64,000 nucleotides of DNA, taken from Owenia fusiformis (lineage: Eukaryota > Annelida > Polychaeta > Sabellida > Oweniidae). The notes under the pieces are model-generated. The model was not told where the DNA came from, did not search any database, and was given only the letters and a program-made list of their open reading frames with translations. Position numbers and translations under genes: made by a program. Where the stretch lies: contig CAIIXF020000006.1 in the NCBI GenBank assembly GCA_903813345.2, forward strand, positions 30,238,024-30,302,023. Reading direction: 5' to 3'. Of this stretch, positions 13,747-27,420 are shown one piece after another (within the stretch, counting starts at the first letter, position 1; each line of letters opens with the position of its first letter).

Positions 13747-14960
13747 TATATTGCAGACTGTCAGGTAAGTAGTGGAATGACCACTCGTGCAATGTTTAGG
13801 TGACTTAAGGATTTAGTCTTGGACTTAAATTCTTTTCACATATTGCAATATACATGTATTTTCTCCAAAATCACCTAAAAGATACAAATTCACTAAAAGA
13901 ACATTTTTCAATAAAGCTTTTTGCAATGGTCAAGTTGGCAAAGCATCAATTTCAATCTGTGAGTCTTAGTCACATTGACAACCATAGATCAAATGCATTA
14001 TTGGTTATATAATGGAATGCAGTTTTGTGAGATAGCGTGTTCTGATTGGATGGAATTAAACACACCTTGCCTAGCTATGAGTGAATGTGATATCATTGAT
14101 GTTGTTCCAATGAGTAAACATGGCATAAAGATGTGATATTGCACGAGAAATTGATATCATGAAACATATTCTATGATATCAGGTCATCTGATGGGAAGAG
14201 TTACAACTGTCATTATGTGTGATCAAGTCTATCAAGTAATTACTGTTCCAACATAACATGAAAGGTGTTGGATTCTATTGTCACTACTATTAGATAATAA
14301 TAATAATAACAGGTATGGGTTAAAAATTATGCAATCTCCACAAGTTAAATGACACCTAATTAGATGAAGTATATAAGGTGAGATGAAAAATCTCATAAGT
14401 CCTCAAATCGCCATTCTTCGCTCTTTCAAAAAGTGAAATACCCTTGGTCCAAGGACGTCAAATCTGGAATCTGCCATGTAATACCATGATAGATCAGGAT
14501 GGGCTCTCTGGGATTACCAAATCTAACCAATAATACAAATTGGCACCTCATAGCTGTAGAAGTCTCGATTTATCTATAATATTTTAGCACTGAGATAAGA
14601 CTTAAAATTGAATATATGATTCCATATATCAGAATCAACATGGTTTCCATGGTTTGAAAAAGAGTGCAAATATGTAAATTTGCTTCATTGAATCATCATG
14701 TCCTCCTCTACTGTCCCAATTATAAAAGGAATGATAGTATAGGGATTTATAATTTACTATTTAATAAAAATGTGGTCTTTAAGTACCCTGCAGATGTTAG
14801 TAACCTCTGAGCAGTTAAGACAATTAAAGTTTAGCGCCCTGCCACAACTGTCATTGGCTGACTCAGAGTCACAACCCTGGGTATAAATCAATTTAAATCA
14901 ACTGTGCTGATATTTTCTCAACCATCAGCATGCAGAAAGAAACACCCAAAGGGAAACAAA

Positions 14961-15126
14961 TATAAAGGGTACTCTTAAAGTGAAACATATATAAAGGGTA
15001 CTCTTAAAGTGAAACAAATATAAAGGGTACTCTTAAAGTAAAACATATATAAAGGGTACTCTTAAAGTGAAACAAATATAAAGGGTACTCTTAAAGTGAA
15101 ACAAATATAAAGGGTACTCTTAAAGG
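14961..15126. repeat. 29-bp tandem array, 6 copies
   Basis: The unit ataaagggtactcttaaag plus gtgaaacaaat is repeated at 29-bp spacing with one or two substitutions per copy. No coding potential. Confidence 0.85.
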
Positions 15127-18100
15127 GGACCAGTTTATCCTTGGATAATTGACTTCTAAACATCTAACCTACAAGACATCTCAACATTTTATTACATGAG
15201 CCCAAGTCATCTCAACCCCTTATATATTTTTCCCCTATATATTTTACCTTAAAACATTTATTCAAAGTCATATAGCCCATAATATATTTCACTGATTGAT
15301 ATCCTCATGTTAATGGCTTTCTTAACTGATATGGTTAACAGGAGTTTAATGTTTGTTTATGTTCTCCAATATCACTGCTTTAGTTCTGATCATATAATGT
15401 TATATTTTCAAGATAATAATCATTATAAGAGACTGCTATGCCAACTGTCTGCTCTCGTCAATTAGGAACTCCAGAATTTGCAAGGTTTGTATAATTTCCC
15501 ATGGGCCCTAATTAAGGTGTTGTTGCCTTATATTCAACATATAAGGCATGGAATATCGCAGATACAATGTCAATATCTATGAGTTGAAGTATTTTTGGGT
15601 TAGATGTCATATGTTTAATAGATGTTTTTTAGTTTTTAGAAGTACACTAAACCCTGTCTAAGTGGGAGATGTTCCACTTACAGAGGTTCATTTATCGTTA
15701 AGTCAGTTGGTCTTGTGTCTGAGAAGTGTTCTACTAACAGAGGTCTTCCACTTTACAGGTTCCACTGTAAAATCGATGCTTAACAACATGGCATGTCCCA
15801 GATGAAGGTTTGCATGAAAAACATTTTGAAAAAAACTCAACACAACACAGACATGGCCCTGTAAAGTACAAAGTAGCATACTCACAAGTCTCTATACTAT
15901 ACAAGATCTTGCACATTCGCAGAAAGCCTTTACATTACATACAACAAACAGGGTTAATCCGCTCAATTGCTTCTTCAGCTTTAGCAAATAACTCTGTTTT
16001 TTTATCAATACCATCCATACCTAGGAATCCCTTGTGAATGAATGCATTAGTAATACCACATAATTGCTACCATTTTATCGAATAAAAAACTGGAAAAGTA
16101 TCTCAGAAAGATCATTGTTAGAGTGGTATCCGTTGATATAGTGATTCTTGGTTATTCTATGATATGTCTTGTTATTTCATGGAATCACGCATATTAACAC
16201 AAGACTAGGCAAGACTCTGGGTTAACGCCATGATAACCTCTGAATATTATGACTTTTACATGGAATGAAGAGTTAAAAGTACAAAACTACAACCATAAAA
16301 TATCAATTTCTAGTCCTCTATGATCCTTATTCGTCGAATTCAAATATGTCAGATGTTAGATTAACCTGTTATAAGTACACAAAGATTTATTAAAGATTAT
16401 AAAAACATATGAGAATTTTATTTCATAAATATAATTTGTTATATGGTACTATTTATTGTATTCTAAATGGATGTTCCAATTTTATGTGCCACTGTAATAG
16501 AAATATTTCCTAATAAATTAAAGGTTAAATATAAGAAATTTTTTGAATGAGGTTATGCAATCCCAAATTGGCAAAACCAAACACAAATGGTCCATCAAGT
16601 TAAAAGGGGCATTCCAACCTAATTTGTAATTTCAGGTTTGGTATGTGAAACTTTAAATCCTTAAAAAATGGTAAATGCCTATATCAGTATGGCAAGCAAT
16701 TTATTTAATCTCATGTTTTCAACTCTAGGATTAATTTCATTCCATGGGAATTCAAATCGATAAAATATTCTTATCTAGATAAAATCACAAAACATGGAGC
16801 ATATAATATAATGTCATCTTGCTTTTCTACTTTATTTGGAGCAAAACACCAGTGAATGACCGTGATGGTTTTAAAAATGGGTGTTTTAACAAGATACTAC
16901 AAGTATTCACAATTGACAGAATTATAACATGTACTCAAGTGATGTTAGGCAAAAAGCCATAAATCTGTCAATTTCGACAGGTTTAAAAAATATTTGTCAT
17001 AAATTGTCTTCAGATTAGTAATTGGTTGCATGGAAGACAACCCAAAGTATGAACCCAAAAATTATTGTTTCAATACAAAGCACAGGTCAGAGATTCAGCT
17101 CATTTTCTAAACGTAAACCATTCCTGGTAATTTATTACCACGGTTAGATATCTAGAAAATAAAAAAGATAGTTCATCAAAATATCAAATATCAAAAATAT
17201 CAATAAAAAGATAAAAGGTAATTATAGATGTCATAATCCATTGTAACAATCTATTTGGGTCCAAGGCCTTAAAATGAAACAAATACGTCTACTTCATGTA
17301 CATGTACTACTAATAGAAATCAACTATGTAAGCAAACACGAAATCCAAATATAAATAAACAAAAAGGAATCTTCATTCTTTTATTTGTTTAATGATGCAT
17401 ATCAGAATAAAACTCAGCTGATTTAGTAACTTATGGCTTGAAAGTACAAAAACATCATCAATCAATAAACCTGCACTTTTCAATCAAAAGATATAACTGC
17501 TTCTATCTCAGTCATCTGCCACATTCTGGTGTTTCTGAGTTCCAGAGTTGGAGGGCAATAGATAAGTGTTATCCAGCTACCAGCTGATCCAAGAATGTCT
17601 TCTATATAAGAAACACAACATTGTGTCTCAAGGATATGATCACAAAATGGCAACAATTCAGTCCCAAAACACAATCAATAAGAGATATCAGTGTTCATTT
17701 CAGCAGGAAAGAAGTCAAATACCAAGGATGCTACTTGCCCCAATGCTGGCAGATATCCCAAGGAGATCATCCAAAGTCAAAAAATCAAAAGAGAAAAAAT
17801 GTAAGAAATATGTCTATTGCATAACATAACAGGAATACCTATTTTCTGTATTTTTTTTTTTTTCCTGTGACTTTGTGGCCATTAGCATTTGAAGATGGTC
17901 CTATGATAATTACTTAATCATATTATACAAGTATCAAATTGATTTTGTTTTGCAATATTTCGATTTATTCTTTAAATCTTTTTCAAGCAACTGAAAATTG
18001 TTGCTATAATTATGACGTCATAGACTAAAACATTAAGATCTACATTAAAAACAACTACTTTTTATACAAGTATTATGAGTAATAAATAAATATAAAAATA

Positions 18101-21100
18101 AAATAAAAATAAAGAAGACCATGTACGATCTGGCGCTGCTTGTTCTACCTGAAAGAAACATGATCTACCACCTGATAACAAGCAAGCAATTTCTTTGAAA
18201 TCCAGATAAACTTAAATGTAGAGAACTCATCCTTTCACCATAAACACATTTCATTTCCTGTAGTACGTAGTTTTTATCAAGGCGTTACAACAAAAAGATA
18301 TAGTGTTACGTTTTAAATCACTAGATAGAGAGATTATAATTGTTCACAAGCAAAATAATATTTGTGTTTTTTTGTATATTTTCTTGGAAAAATGAAGATG
18401 AAACATTATCATCAGGATTCTTATCACTTGAGTGCTATATTCTTAGCTTAATTTTGCATTTACCTGCAACAATGGATAAGTTAGGCCCACTAGTCTTAAC
18501 ATCATTTTCTTATATGTTACCTTTGTTTATAATTTCTAAATACATGGAGGTGCAATTGAATATTTATATCTATAATATCTGCCTTGGGATAAATCAAATA
18601 TCCTGAACCTTACATAGGGTTATCTTGAAATTTCCAAGTACATGTACACCAAGTTATATATAAAGCACATACATAAATTCTTCCTTTACAATTTCATAAA
18701 GATACCCTTTTAAACAGTTTGCTTCTGTAAAAGAGAACCTCATCTATGCTCTTTGGGTAAGAGACGACCCTCTGATTTAGCCTTCCCCAATCAAAATATA
18801 ATCAATAAAAATCCAGTCAAATTAAAATAGGATTCAGTGAATTTTGTGCTTTAATATTCAGTTCATGGAAACACAATACCATATATGAATGTAATTTATT
18901 AGTACATGTACGCAAATTAATAAATTACATACTAACATCTCATTCACTATTATTCTCCATTTCAACACAATTATCAGGCCAGAAAAAAAACATTATCCAA
19001 AGCTTATAAATTGATATTCTACAATACCACAAACATATTTTATTACATTTATTGTTTGGTGGCATGATTATAAATACTAAAAGCTTAATCAAAATAATAT
19101 AAACACACATCAATAAATACGGTACTTTGAAAAACAAAGTGGCTGCCATATAATTTACCCAGCATGCCCAAAACCTCACCAGATCTTGCCACTAGTCTGA
19201 TTTTTCAACAGTAACATTTTTAAGCTGAACGGGAAGCAGGTTTCCTGGAAATTTGATGACAAGATTATGAGGTGCACATACAGACCCATGTCCATCAGTA
19301 CAGATGATGGCAATATTGCATAAATGCGAATAAAAGGAACACCCCACTCTATAATGGTGAAAAAGAAATAATACCCTGATATCAATAAAAATGAACCTCT
19401 CTTTTAAGAAGCAATATCGAACAATTGATATAGGTGACGTATCTGAAAATGTGTGATCTATTCTAATTGTAAGGCTAAATCAAAGAATTATTATCTCATT
19501 CAGCATACAGGTGAACCTCTCTTTTAAAGAAGTGAAAAACTACTTTGTAAACTCTGTAAACTACCGGGTAAAGTATAAGGGATTAAAGTTATGTCCAAAT
19601 ATCGATACTAAAATATGTAAAATAATCTTGTGAATTATATTTTCTGCAACTGTTGGCATTTGGATCAAATCCCCATGTGTCAATTAATATTGAAGAAGAC
19701 ACCACATGACGAACGTTTCTTAAAAACTCTTTATCCAATGTCTAAATCAGCTTATAAATATCTACACCCTAAGCACATAACAATCCAATATAGTTTCTGC
19801 ATTACATAAATCAGACTAACGTATCTAATTATACTGCCGCGGGCCTAATTGACCCATCTGAGATATAATACATTGCTGTTATTTCCCATATTCTTGTTGA
19901 TCCACCTGTAATTTATTAAGATCCTTTTCCATAATTTCTCCATTCTTATTCTATGGTATCTCATCAAAGTTTGAATGATCTGTCTTATATTTTGGTACCT
20001 TTACACAATTTAGAGTCCGAACTACATGCCTGTTTACTTTAACCATTGCTGATTCGAGATATTTCATCTATTTTTCTAATTTTAAAGCATTACCAATCTA
20101 GCATTTTTCTCAAGGAATATGTTATAATGTTAGAGCTTGCCTAGGATTCCTGTCGGGAACAGGTTGCTTGATTAGATTCACCTGGATTTCTTGATTAATC
20201 AAGTCTGTTACTCAATTACTCTCATACGTTTGACCTTTTAGGCTTAGAATATTTTCAATACGATATGTTTTAAGGGTTGTAAATACATATAATTTTAATA
20301 TCACAGTATGTTACTGTTTCTATGGGTTAACATTGTTTATTTGATGATATTGATATTCTTCAATACCCTGAAGCCTATATATGTTGTAGTTAAAATTACT
20401 ACGCTCTGACTACAATAGACAATTTTACAGTTTTAATGCTAATTAGACCTTTATAATCACATCAAAAGTAGCTGCGAGGGGGGTTTGAATATGAAGTAAA
20501 TGCCACCTCCTTATGAAGGAATAGACATTTGTGTCTGCAATTCTGATTGGTAGATCAACCTTGAAACAGCTGATCTGATTGGAGTAATGCTAGATCAAAG
20601 AATGATCTGTTATATCAAGAGTACAAATGAATATAGACTAATATGTGAAATGAAACTGAAAAGGGTACTTTTCCGTGTAAGAGACTCTTGGTGTTTCCCA
20701 TGTGATTATATGCTCCAGGTTATATTCTATGCATCAATGAACATCAAAATATGATCAAAATAATCTGAAGTGATGAGTATTGTATGGTTAATGGATTTAA
20801 TGAACCATGATGTTGTTTAAAGAAATAATATTTTAGCGAAATTTTATTTATTTTAGAGAAATTAGATTATCTTAAATCATTTTATGATTTTTGTCTTCAG
20901 AATGAGAGAGTGCAATGAAAAGAGCTTCATTGATCAACAGAACCATTATTTTTTATATGAGGCTTGGAATAAATAAATTTCAAATAAATTTTCTTTTTAG
21001 ATAGATAAATAGGAATGATTGCTTTTAAACTTAGTGTGGCTGATGGAAAATATTTCAACTTAAACAATGAAGCATTTGAAAATGTGTAATATGCTGGAAA

Positions 21101-22510
21101 CTCTAATTGTTTATTTTCTATACATTTTTGTATTTACTTATTTACCATATAAAAGTACTTTGGAAACATTATACAATTTAAATTCAGTCTCTTGTCTCTT
21201 TGTATCTAAAACTTTTGAATGCCAGGGATATTCCAGATGCAGAGGCTGTGAAGTCCATAATGATTACTTTATCCTAGCCTTGAACATATTACCTGCCTGG
21301 GGTATGATACATTTTCTAAGAATATTTGGTTAATATCAAAGAAAGACATTGTGATTATCTTTCTCCAGCATCATGATAAACCATGACATCTCATTTCTTC
21401 TCAGCCCATGTTTCAGGTGAAACAGAAATATTCTAATGTTTCTCCAGTAACATATGATATCGCAAAGATATATGAAGATCTGAATGTCCTATGACCTTAA
21501 AAGAAATATATAGTATCGCTGTCATTTTGATTTTTAAACCATATGATGCTTTTTATATTTCATGTTTTATGTAATAGCTATAAATCCTATCTTTTCAAAT
21601 CTTTTGTACTTTGAATATAAATCAATTCATTCTTAAATTCATACATACATATAAAGGTTATTAAATAAATAAACAGAAACAATTAAAATATAAGAAAGAT
21701 GCATTCAGAGAAAAATAGAAATTATCTTCCTCACTCATTATATATTTTCCTATACCCTATTCCACAACACAGGTACATGCTTTCTGGGTAAGTACCCCCT
21801 CGTGTCCTCATTCCATTTAACATTCTATTGAATGAATACATATTTTATTGCAATTAAACTTATTAATCATGAAAAGCTAAAAATAAACCTAGCAGACAAT
21901 TTATTTGTCATTAATCAAAATACAGAATGAAACCAGTCATAATTTAATACACCAAGGTTAATTCTATAAAAATTATTTTCTTATAACTCGGCATTGATTG
22001 ATTAACTAGACTATTGATTTCAGACAAATCCAACTCGCTTCACCATACCAGTTAGCAGTTCTCCATCTTGCCATGCTAAATTAGGCAACATTAAAGAAAT
22101 CGCCAATATTTTGCGAACACTTTATAACAGATTCAGTTCCTTTTGATTCATTAAGGCAAAGCTAATACAGCCAGATTGATTTATAATTATCTGACCATAT
22201 AGCTAAGTAATGTAAGAGCCTTTCACATGATGCTTCTACTTGACAAGTCTGGCTTATAGATCACCATGGTCACATTTTAAAATGCAAAATAAACAAGAAA
22301 AGAGAGAAAAAACAAGGAATAGTATTTAACAGACATTTCGATAACACTGTAAATTGTATAGAAATGCAAGAAAATCAGTCACTTCATTCAAATTTAAGAG
22401 AGAAATACGATGGAAAGGCATGAAGAGAGAGAAATTTCCAGAAAGGGTACTTATCAGTACTAGCAGAATAACACTCATGTTAAACATTGATTATATACAA
22501 TGTTACACTT
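15127..22510. other. Intronic stretch, no gene recognised
   Basis: Contains one 'gtgttcyac' dispersed repeat at about 15650-15770 and scattered acatgtacatgta runs. The overlapping plus-strand frames at 17566-17829 lack family resemblance and I do not call them genes. Confidence 0.45.
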
Positions 22511-22511
22511 C

Positions 22512-22610
22512 TTCACCAAATTACAAAAATATCAGATAGGTTCTTATTTCTTTGAGATCATTAAATTAATGATCTCAATGAAATATCTGATATTTTTGCA
22601 ATTTGGTGAA
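22512..22610. repeat. Near-perfect 99-bp palindrome
   Basis: The outer arms (22512-22538 and 22584-22610, 27 nt each) differ at a single base. A second perfect inverted repeat, gagatcattaaattaatgatctc, forms the centre. Only about 13 nt on each side between inner and outer arms fail to pair well. It should be able to form a cruciform or long RNA hairpin. Confidence 0.8.
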
Positions 22611-22837
22611 CTAATATGAAAAATGCAATTTCGTTGAAGGAGTGGTGAAGCTATAATTTTCATTTAGTGAACTCCAAAAATACTGACTCTGATCAACAAA
22701 ACTATTGACTCTTTTAACAGGTCTATCTGAGACTGAAGGGCTGGGTCAAAACGTTATTCAAAATTCACAATATCATGCACCTCATCATTATTAGTATGTA
22801 ATATGTAGAATATTATGAATGGAACAATAAGCTACAA

Positions 22838-22919
22838 GATGCAAAATGTCACAGCCTACCACTTGTTACAGACACAACTGCCGAACACTAACCACAAAAA
22901 TTGGGGGTGGTGACATAAA
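22838..22919. repeat. Copy A of a 'caccacctg...ttgttaca' dispersed repeat
   Basis: One of five related fragments of about 80-135 bp, the others at 25511-25640, 31250-31345, 53882-54015 and 61555-61680. Shared blocks are caccacctgycatttgttaca, a run of caccaacac-like words, cacaaaaaagttggag, and a closing caccacttatggtgg-type sequence. The ends are partly self-complementary. Confidence 0.5.
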
Positions 22920-24382
22920 AACTAAACTAAATTATCTTTTCTCAGAAAGAGAAGGTCTGAAACTTAAAGTTTTAGGAGCCTCTCAAGTCTAACATTAGTC
23001 GTATTACCTTATAATTGCAATTTACAGGTAATGATATATAGCCAGCCTACAAGAGACAAATTGAGACTTAGCTTACATTATTGATGTGTTTTTGTAAGTT
23101 TGCCTTAATTCTAGAAGATCTAAAGGGACAAATAGATATGTCGATAATGGAACCAAATGTCCGAACATTGACAGAAAGATGAAAATCCATATAATGTATG
23201 TTAAATCAAATATAGGTAATAAAAGGCATGAATGGAAAGCAAGTATGAACTAATTAGCATGAATCTTACTGTTTAGGTGCCAAATGTATGGCATTTAACA
23301 TGTTTACAAGTTACACAGATATACTTATATCAAAGTTCATGGAAGTGCCTAATATGTATGAGACCTTTTAGCTTTAACACCTGAGTCTGATTTAACTAGA
23401 ACTGCAAGACTAAATATAAGTAGCTGTACTATGTAAGCAAATATAAGCCATTAAAATGAGAAAATATGTCCCCTTGGTCAATATCATTTTACCCTTCGAT
23501 CAATATCATATTGTCCCTCAGAATAAATTCAATATTCAATCCCTTCCTGTTAATAATCTACATCTATATATCATACTTGCTTAACAATGATATCATTCTT
23601 ATTTTTGAGTGTGACCTTTATATGAAAACTTCATTCCTTAAGAAGTATAACATATTAACATACATTGCAATACTTATTGTAAGATAAACAAACAATATCG
23701 TACCTTTTTTATGTACGATAACAACATATATAATTGTATTCAAAGCTGGGGGGAGTATCACTAATGAATATTGGTTAGCATTGTTAACAAGTATCTTTTT
23801 ATGTTCCGTTTACTAAAAAACAGTTAATAGTTCTGAACCACATCATTATACATTGCACAATACAAACAATCTTTACTATTGAATATAAAAAGATCAAGTT
23901 TTATAATAAGCCAAAATTATGAAACTATGTGTAAAAGATGAAAGATAATTTTATTCCAAAATGGTCAAATCTGTAATTTAAACTACCATAGGTTAAATCT
24001 CCAACAAAATTTTACAGAAATATATTTTTGACAATTTGTTCTCTAAAGTTCTCTTTTACCTCACATATTAATTAAGAGGTGAGGCAAAAATATATATGCC
24101 TCATCTTATATGTACAAATTAACCGATTTAAATAAACAATTAACTGATCACCATTCAAATGATGTTATCATAAAGGAAAACAATTACCTGAAATGCCACT
24201 AAAATTAATTATAAATATGTTTACATGTACATGTACCATATTGATTCATCAGATTTTCAGATTTGATTATAGTATGTTTATGCTGGTACTCTGTTATTCA
24301 TATGTATCATATTTGCCTGCTGGTATGTATATTAATAAGGAACATGTTTTACATAAATTTCTTTAAACAGAACCAAATCACA

Positions 24383-24560
24383 GTGAAATCTGTCTTTTGA
24401 GACCTGCCAAAAGTGTTCAGATTGGCAAGTGTTCACATTTCAAGGTTTTTAAATATGTGAGTCAATGGGAAATATCAAAATTAGGAACAAGAAAAGATAT
24501 TCACATTGAGAGGTGTTCAGATTAAACAGGTGTTCATATATACAGGTTATATTGTACATG
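24383..24560. repeat. Dispersed 'gtgttcaca' repeat
   Basis: Begins cagtgaaatctgtctttgag and carries several copies of gtgttcacat/gtgttcagat. Same broad family as 6065-6232 and the origin of the 11086 array. Confidence 0.45.
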
Positions 24561-25510
24561 TTAATGAACTCTCTGCAATGAAACATCCCACCATAAATGT
24601 CTTAAATAGGACAAAATCCCATTGATCTACATGTTAATGAACTTTCTCCCTGTGTAGGGGGCACCTCTATTCATAGAACATTTCTAAAAACAACACAAAT
24701 TCCATTGAAAACAAGAGACTGTCTACAAGGAACACAATTAGTCCGTATATAGAGCAATCAATATTTCCAGGTTTTACTGTATAGAAGTGATATAAAACAT
24801 GTAATACAAGTGTCCGATAAAGTCCCAATGGTAGTTTATATTGAAATACAATTTCAAAGTCATGTGAGAATATTAATAAAGTCGATATGATCATCCAGGT
24901 ATTATAGTATGAAATTGTACATTCAATCATCATTGTGTAAAATGATATACATGTACCTGGATAATTCAATATTTAATAATCAACATTAAAAGTAAGATTA
25001 GGTTTTTAATATAAGACCTGTTAAAGCAGATATGAAATGGTGCATTTTTGTAGCTGCAAGTTGAGAAAAGCTATTTCAGTTGTCCTTTAATCACCAATTC
25101 TTATTGCCATAAATGGTTTGCATATTAAATCAGAAATGAATCATACATAATTAATAATTGACTTTTGGTAGATATATAAGATAATGAGTTGCAGGTAAGA
25201 TAAATCCTTAAACAATAAGATTTTTGAGAAACTAAAATCAATTTTGTAAAATATTGATTATATTTAAACCAAACATAACAGACTTGATCATGAGTGCTCT
25301 ATCTTTTCTTTTATCCAAATTAGGAGAAAAATCATAACTTTTCATGATTGCTTGATTGCTTGTATAGACTTATAGCCATCAGTCCCTTCTGTCATTCCGC
25401 ACATAAACACCCCTTATACACAAGCCAGCCTCTAGGAGTGGAAAGAGATATTAAAGGGGGGGGGGGCAGAGGCTAATGCAAGACTATATTACAATCCTAT
25501 TACATGGCAT

Positions 25511-25640
25511 TAACATGCAAAACATCACCACCTATTATTTGTTACAGAGGCTGAATGTCAACTGGCGAACACCAACCACCAAACACCGTCCACAAAAAAG
25601 TTGGAGTCTATAACAATATGCCACCACTTATGGTGGTGAC
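25511..25640. repeat. Copy B of the 'caccacctg' dispersed repeat
   Basis: The longest copy, with catcaccacctattatttgtt at the left and caccacttatggtggtgacg at the right. Just upstream (25380-25490) is a G11-containing fragment ending in ctaatgcaagact, like the foldback family. Confidence 0.5.
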
Positions 25641-26279
25641 GTGAAAATAGAGCTAAAGATATCAACATTACATTTTCTCATAAGGTTGTGCAATTTATAA
25701 TTGCTAGGAACAAACACTGACAACCAATAATGCAAGTCACAAAAATGGCTGTGACAGAAATAAGAAAGAATGCCACTGTGTGAATTGAATTCTCCATTTC
25801 GCTGTTCGCTCTTTGAATCAGAACGTTCGCATATATGGTGCATATATGTACTCAAAAAGGACAAAATTTGATTGGTCAATATTTTTCAACGATGCATTTC
25901 GTGTAGCTATTTGTGAGACCCGAAAGTTCTAAATCAAATTAATTACGCAATTTTGTTTTTACACCCGCAAGCTAAATAAAAAAATGACACCATCGGAATT
26001 CTTCTTCTTTGTCATTGAATTAATAGTCAGTATACCAGATTTAATCAATAAAAGATTATACAATTAACAACAAAATTCGGAAACGAGTATGTAAGATTTG
26101 CTTTCGAACCACTAAACTTGACCTAGATAATAGCGACGTGTCTTCTTTGGTCAAATGCTCAGTTGTTTGTGGGTTTTCAACGTAACTCTATAATGTAATA
26201 TGAAGATGAGTACTTTTATTCAGTTGTTGCATCGATGTTACAGTTTGTAGTGCGGTAATATTGGCATGAACGTGTTGAA

Positions 26280-26640
26280 AGTCGAATGGAATTGCTTTTT
26301 CCAATATGGCGACTAGTCACGTGACTTCTTCTCTTCCGGAATATACTCCCATTTTCAATCATTGTTTTCACCCCGTTAGGAGCCAATAAAATGAAAAAAA
26401 ATATATGTTATATAAAGATTATTAAAAGACTAATTGTTTCTGATAGTTTGTTTTCTCCGATCGCATGGAGATTCGATCGAAAATATCGCTTGAAAAATGG
26501 GTATGAAAATCCCCATGTTAAACCAACGGGGAAAAACAAGGTAGAAAAATTTTGTTCCCCCGCGAACTGCATCATGGGAAATATTTTGACCTTATAAGGA
26601 AAAACTTTCGCGCCATCTTTATTAGAGATTCAATACTACC
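26280..26640. promoter_or_regulatory. CpG-richer promoter-like patch in the PLCL intron
   Basis: In an otherwise CpG-poor region this patch holds CAATATGGCG (26302-26311, YY1-like), the palindrome GTCACGTGAC (26316-26325, E-box), CTTCCGGAA (26333-26341, ETS-like), gcatcatgggaaat, and TTTCGCGCCAT (26606-26616). Such motifs cluster at metazoan core promoters. No recognisable coding exon follows in either direction, so this could be an alternative PLCL promoter, a non-coding RNA promoter, an enhancer, or a transposon with similar words. Confidence 0.3.
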
Positions 26641-27356
26641 GAATCCGCGATTTTAAGAATTGGATTTTGTTTACCAACATTGAAGGTGAGCAATACCTCT
26701 GAGGTATATCCCGTATAAATACGGTCGCAATTAACGTAATAAGCCTGGAAGATAGACCCAGAAGCCCCTCCTCAAAGGAGCCCTGTGTTCTTTTATGTGC
26801 ACCCATACATAGACATACAACACACCACAGTCTTTTTTACGCATTGTGTCGGTAAGTGGTAAGTGATGAAAGATGCTTTTAGATTCAGTAGATCACTTAC
26901 ATCGAAGTAATGCTTATAATGCAACAAATTTTAATAACAGGAAATGATACTTGCTGAGAACTAGTTAATCTCCCCAAACTCACTTAATCGCCATTTACAA
27001 AATATCAATATAACGTTCTATCAAGATAAATGGTGAACATTGTTGAACTTGATAATCAAAAATGACTGCATTAAAATTGCCCAAAAAGCCTAAAATCTAA
27101 CCATTTCTAGATTTTTGTATCATGAAACATCCCAGATAATTTCAAATAAATTGATCGATTTTGACCGTCACCCTCTGTATAAGTTAATGAATTATATATG
27201 CAGTCTAAAACACATTCCAAACTTGAGGCAAACATACATCCAAATTTTTGGGCTGTAAAATAGACTGCATAATTATATGGAGTTGAATGTTTTCTTTGTT
27301 TGCTTAAAATGGTTTTACTGTGACTATACATCTTACTGAAGTTACTGAACTACTCA

Positions 27357-27420
27357 TTGTCTTGCTACAAGCCCTTATGACCCCCCCCCCCTTCACTACC
27401 TAAGGTCCTTAAAGGTCCTT
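27357..27420. repeat. Half of a foldback element with a C tract
   Basis: tcttgctacaagcccttatg followed by a C run matches the left arm of the element at 31524-31642. The right arm is not present, so the copy appears truncated. Confidence 0.45.

Noticed and set aside
17480-17829. Overlapping frames on both strands as a possible exon
   Set aside because: No family motif, no consistent splice sites, and low-complexity basic ends.
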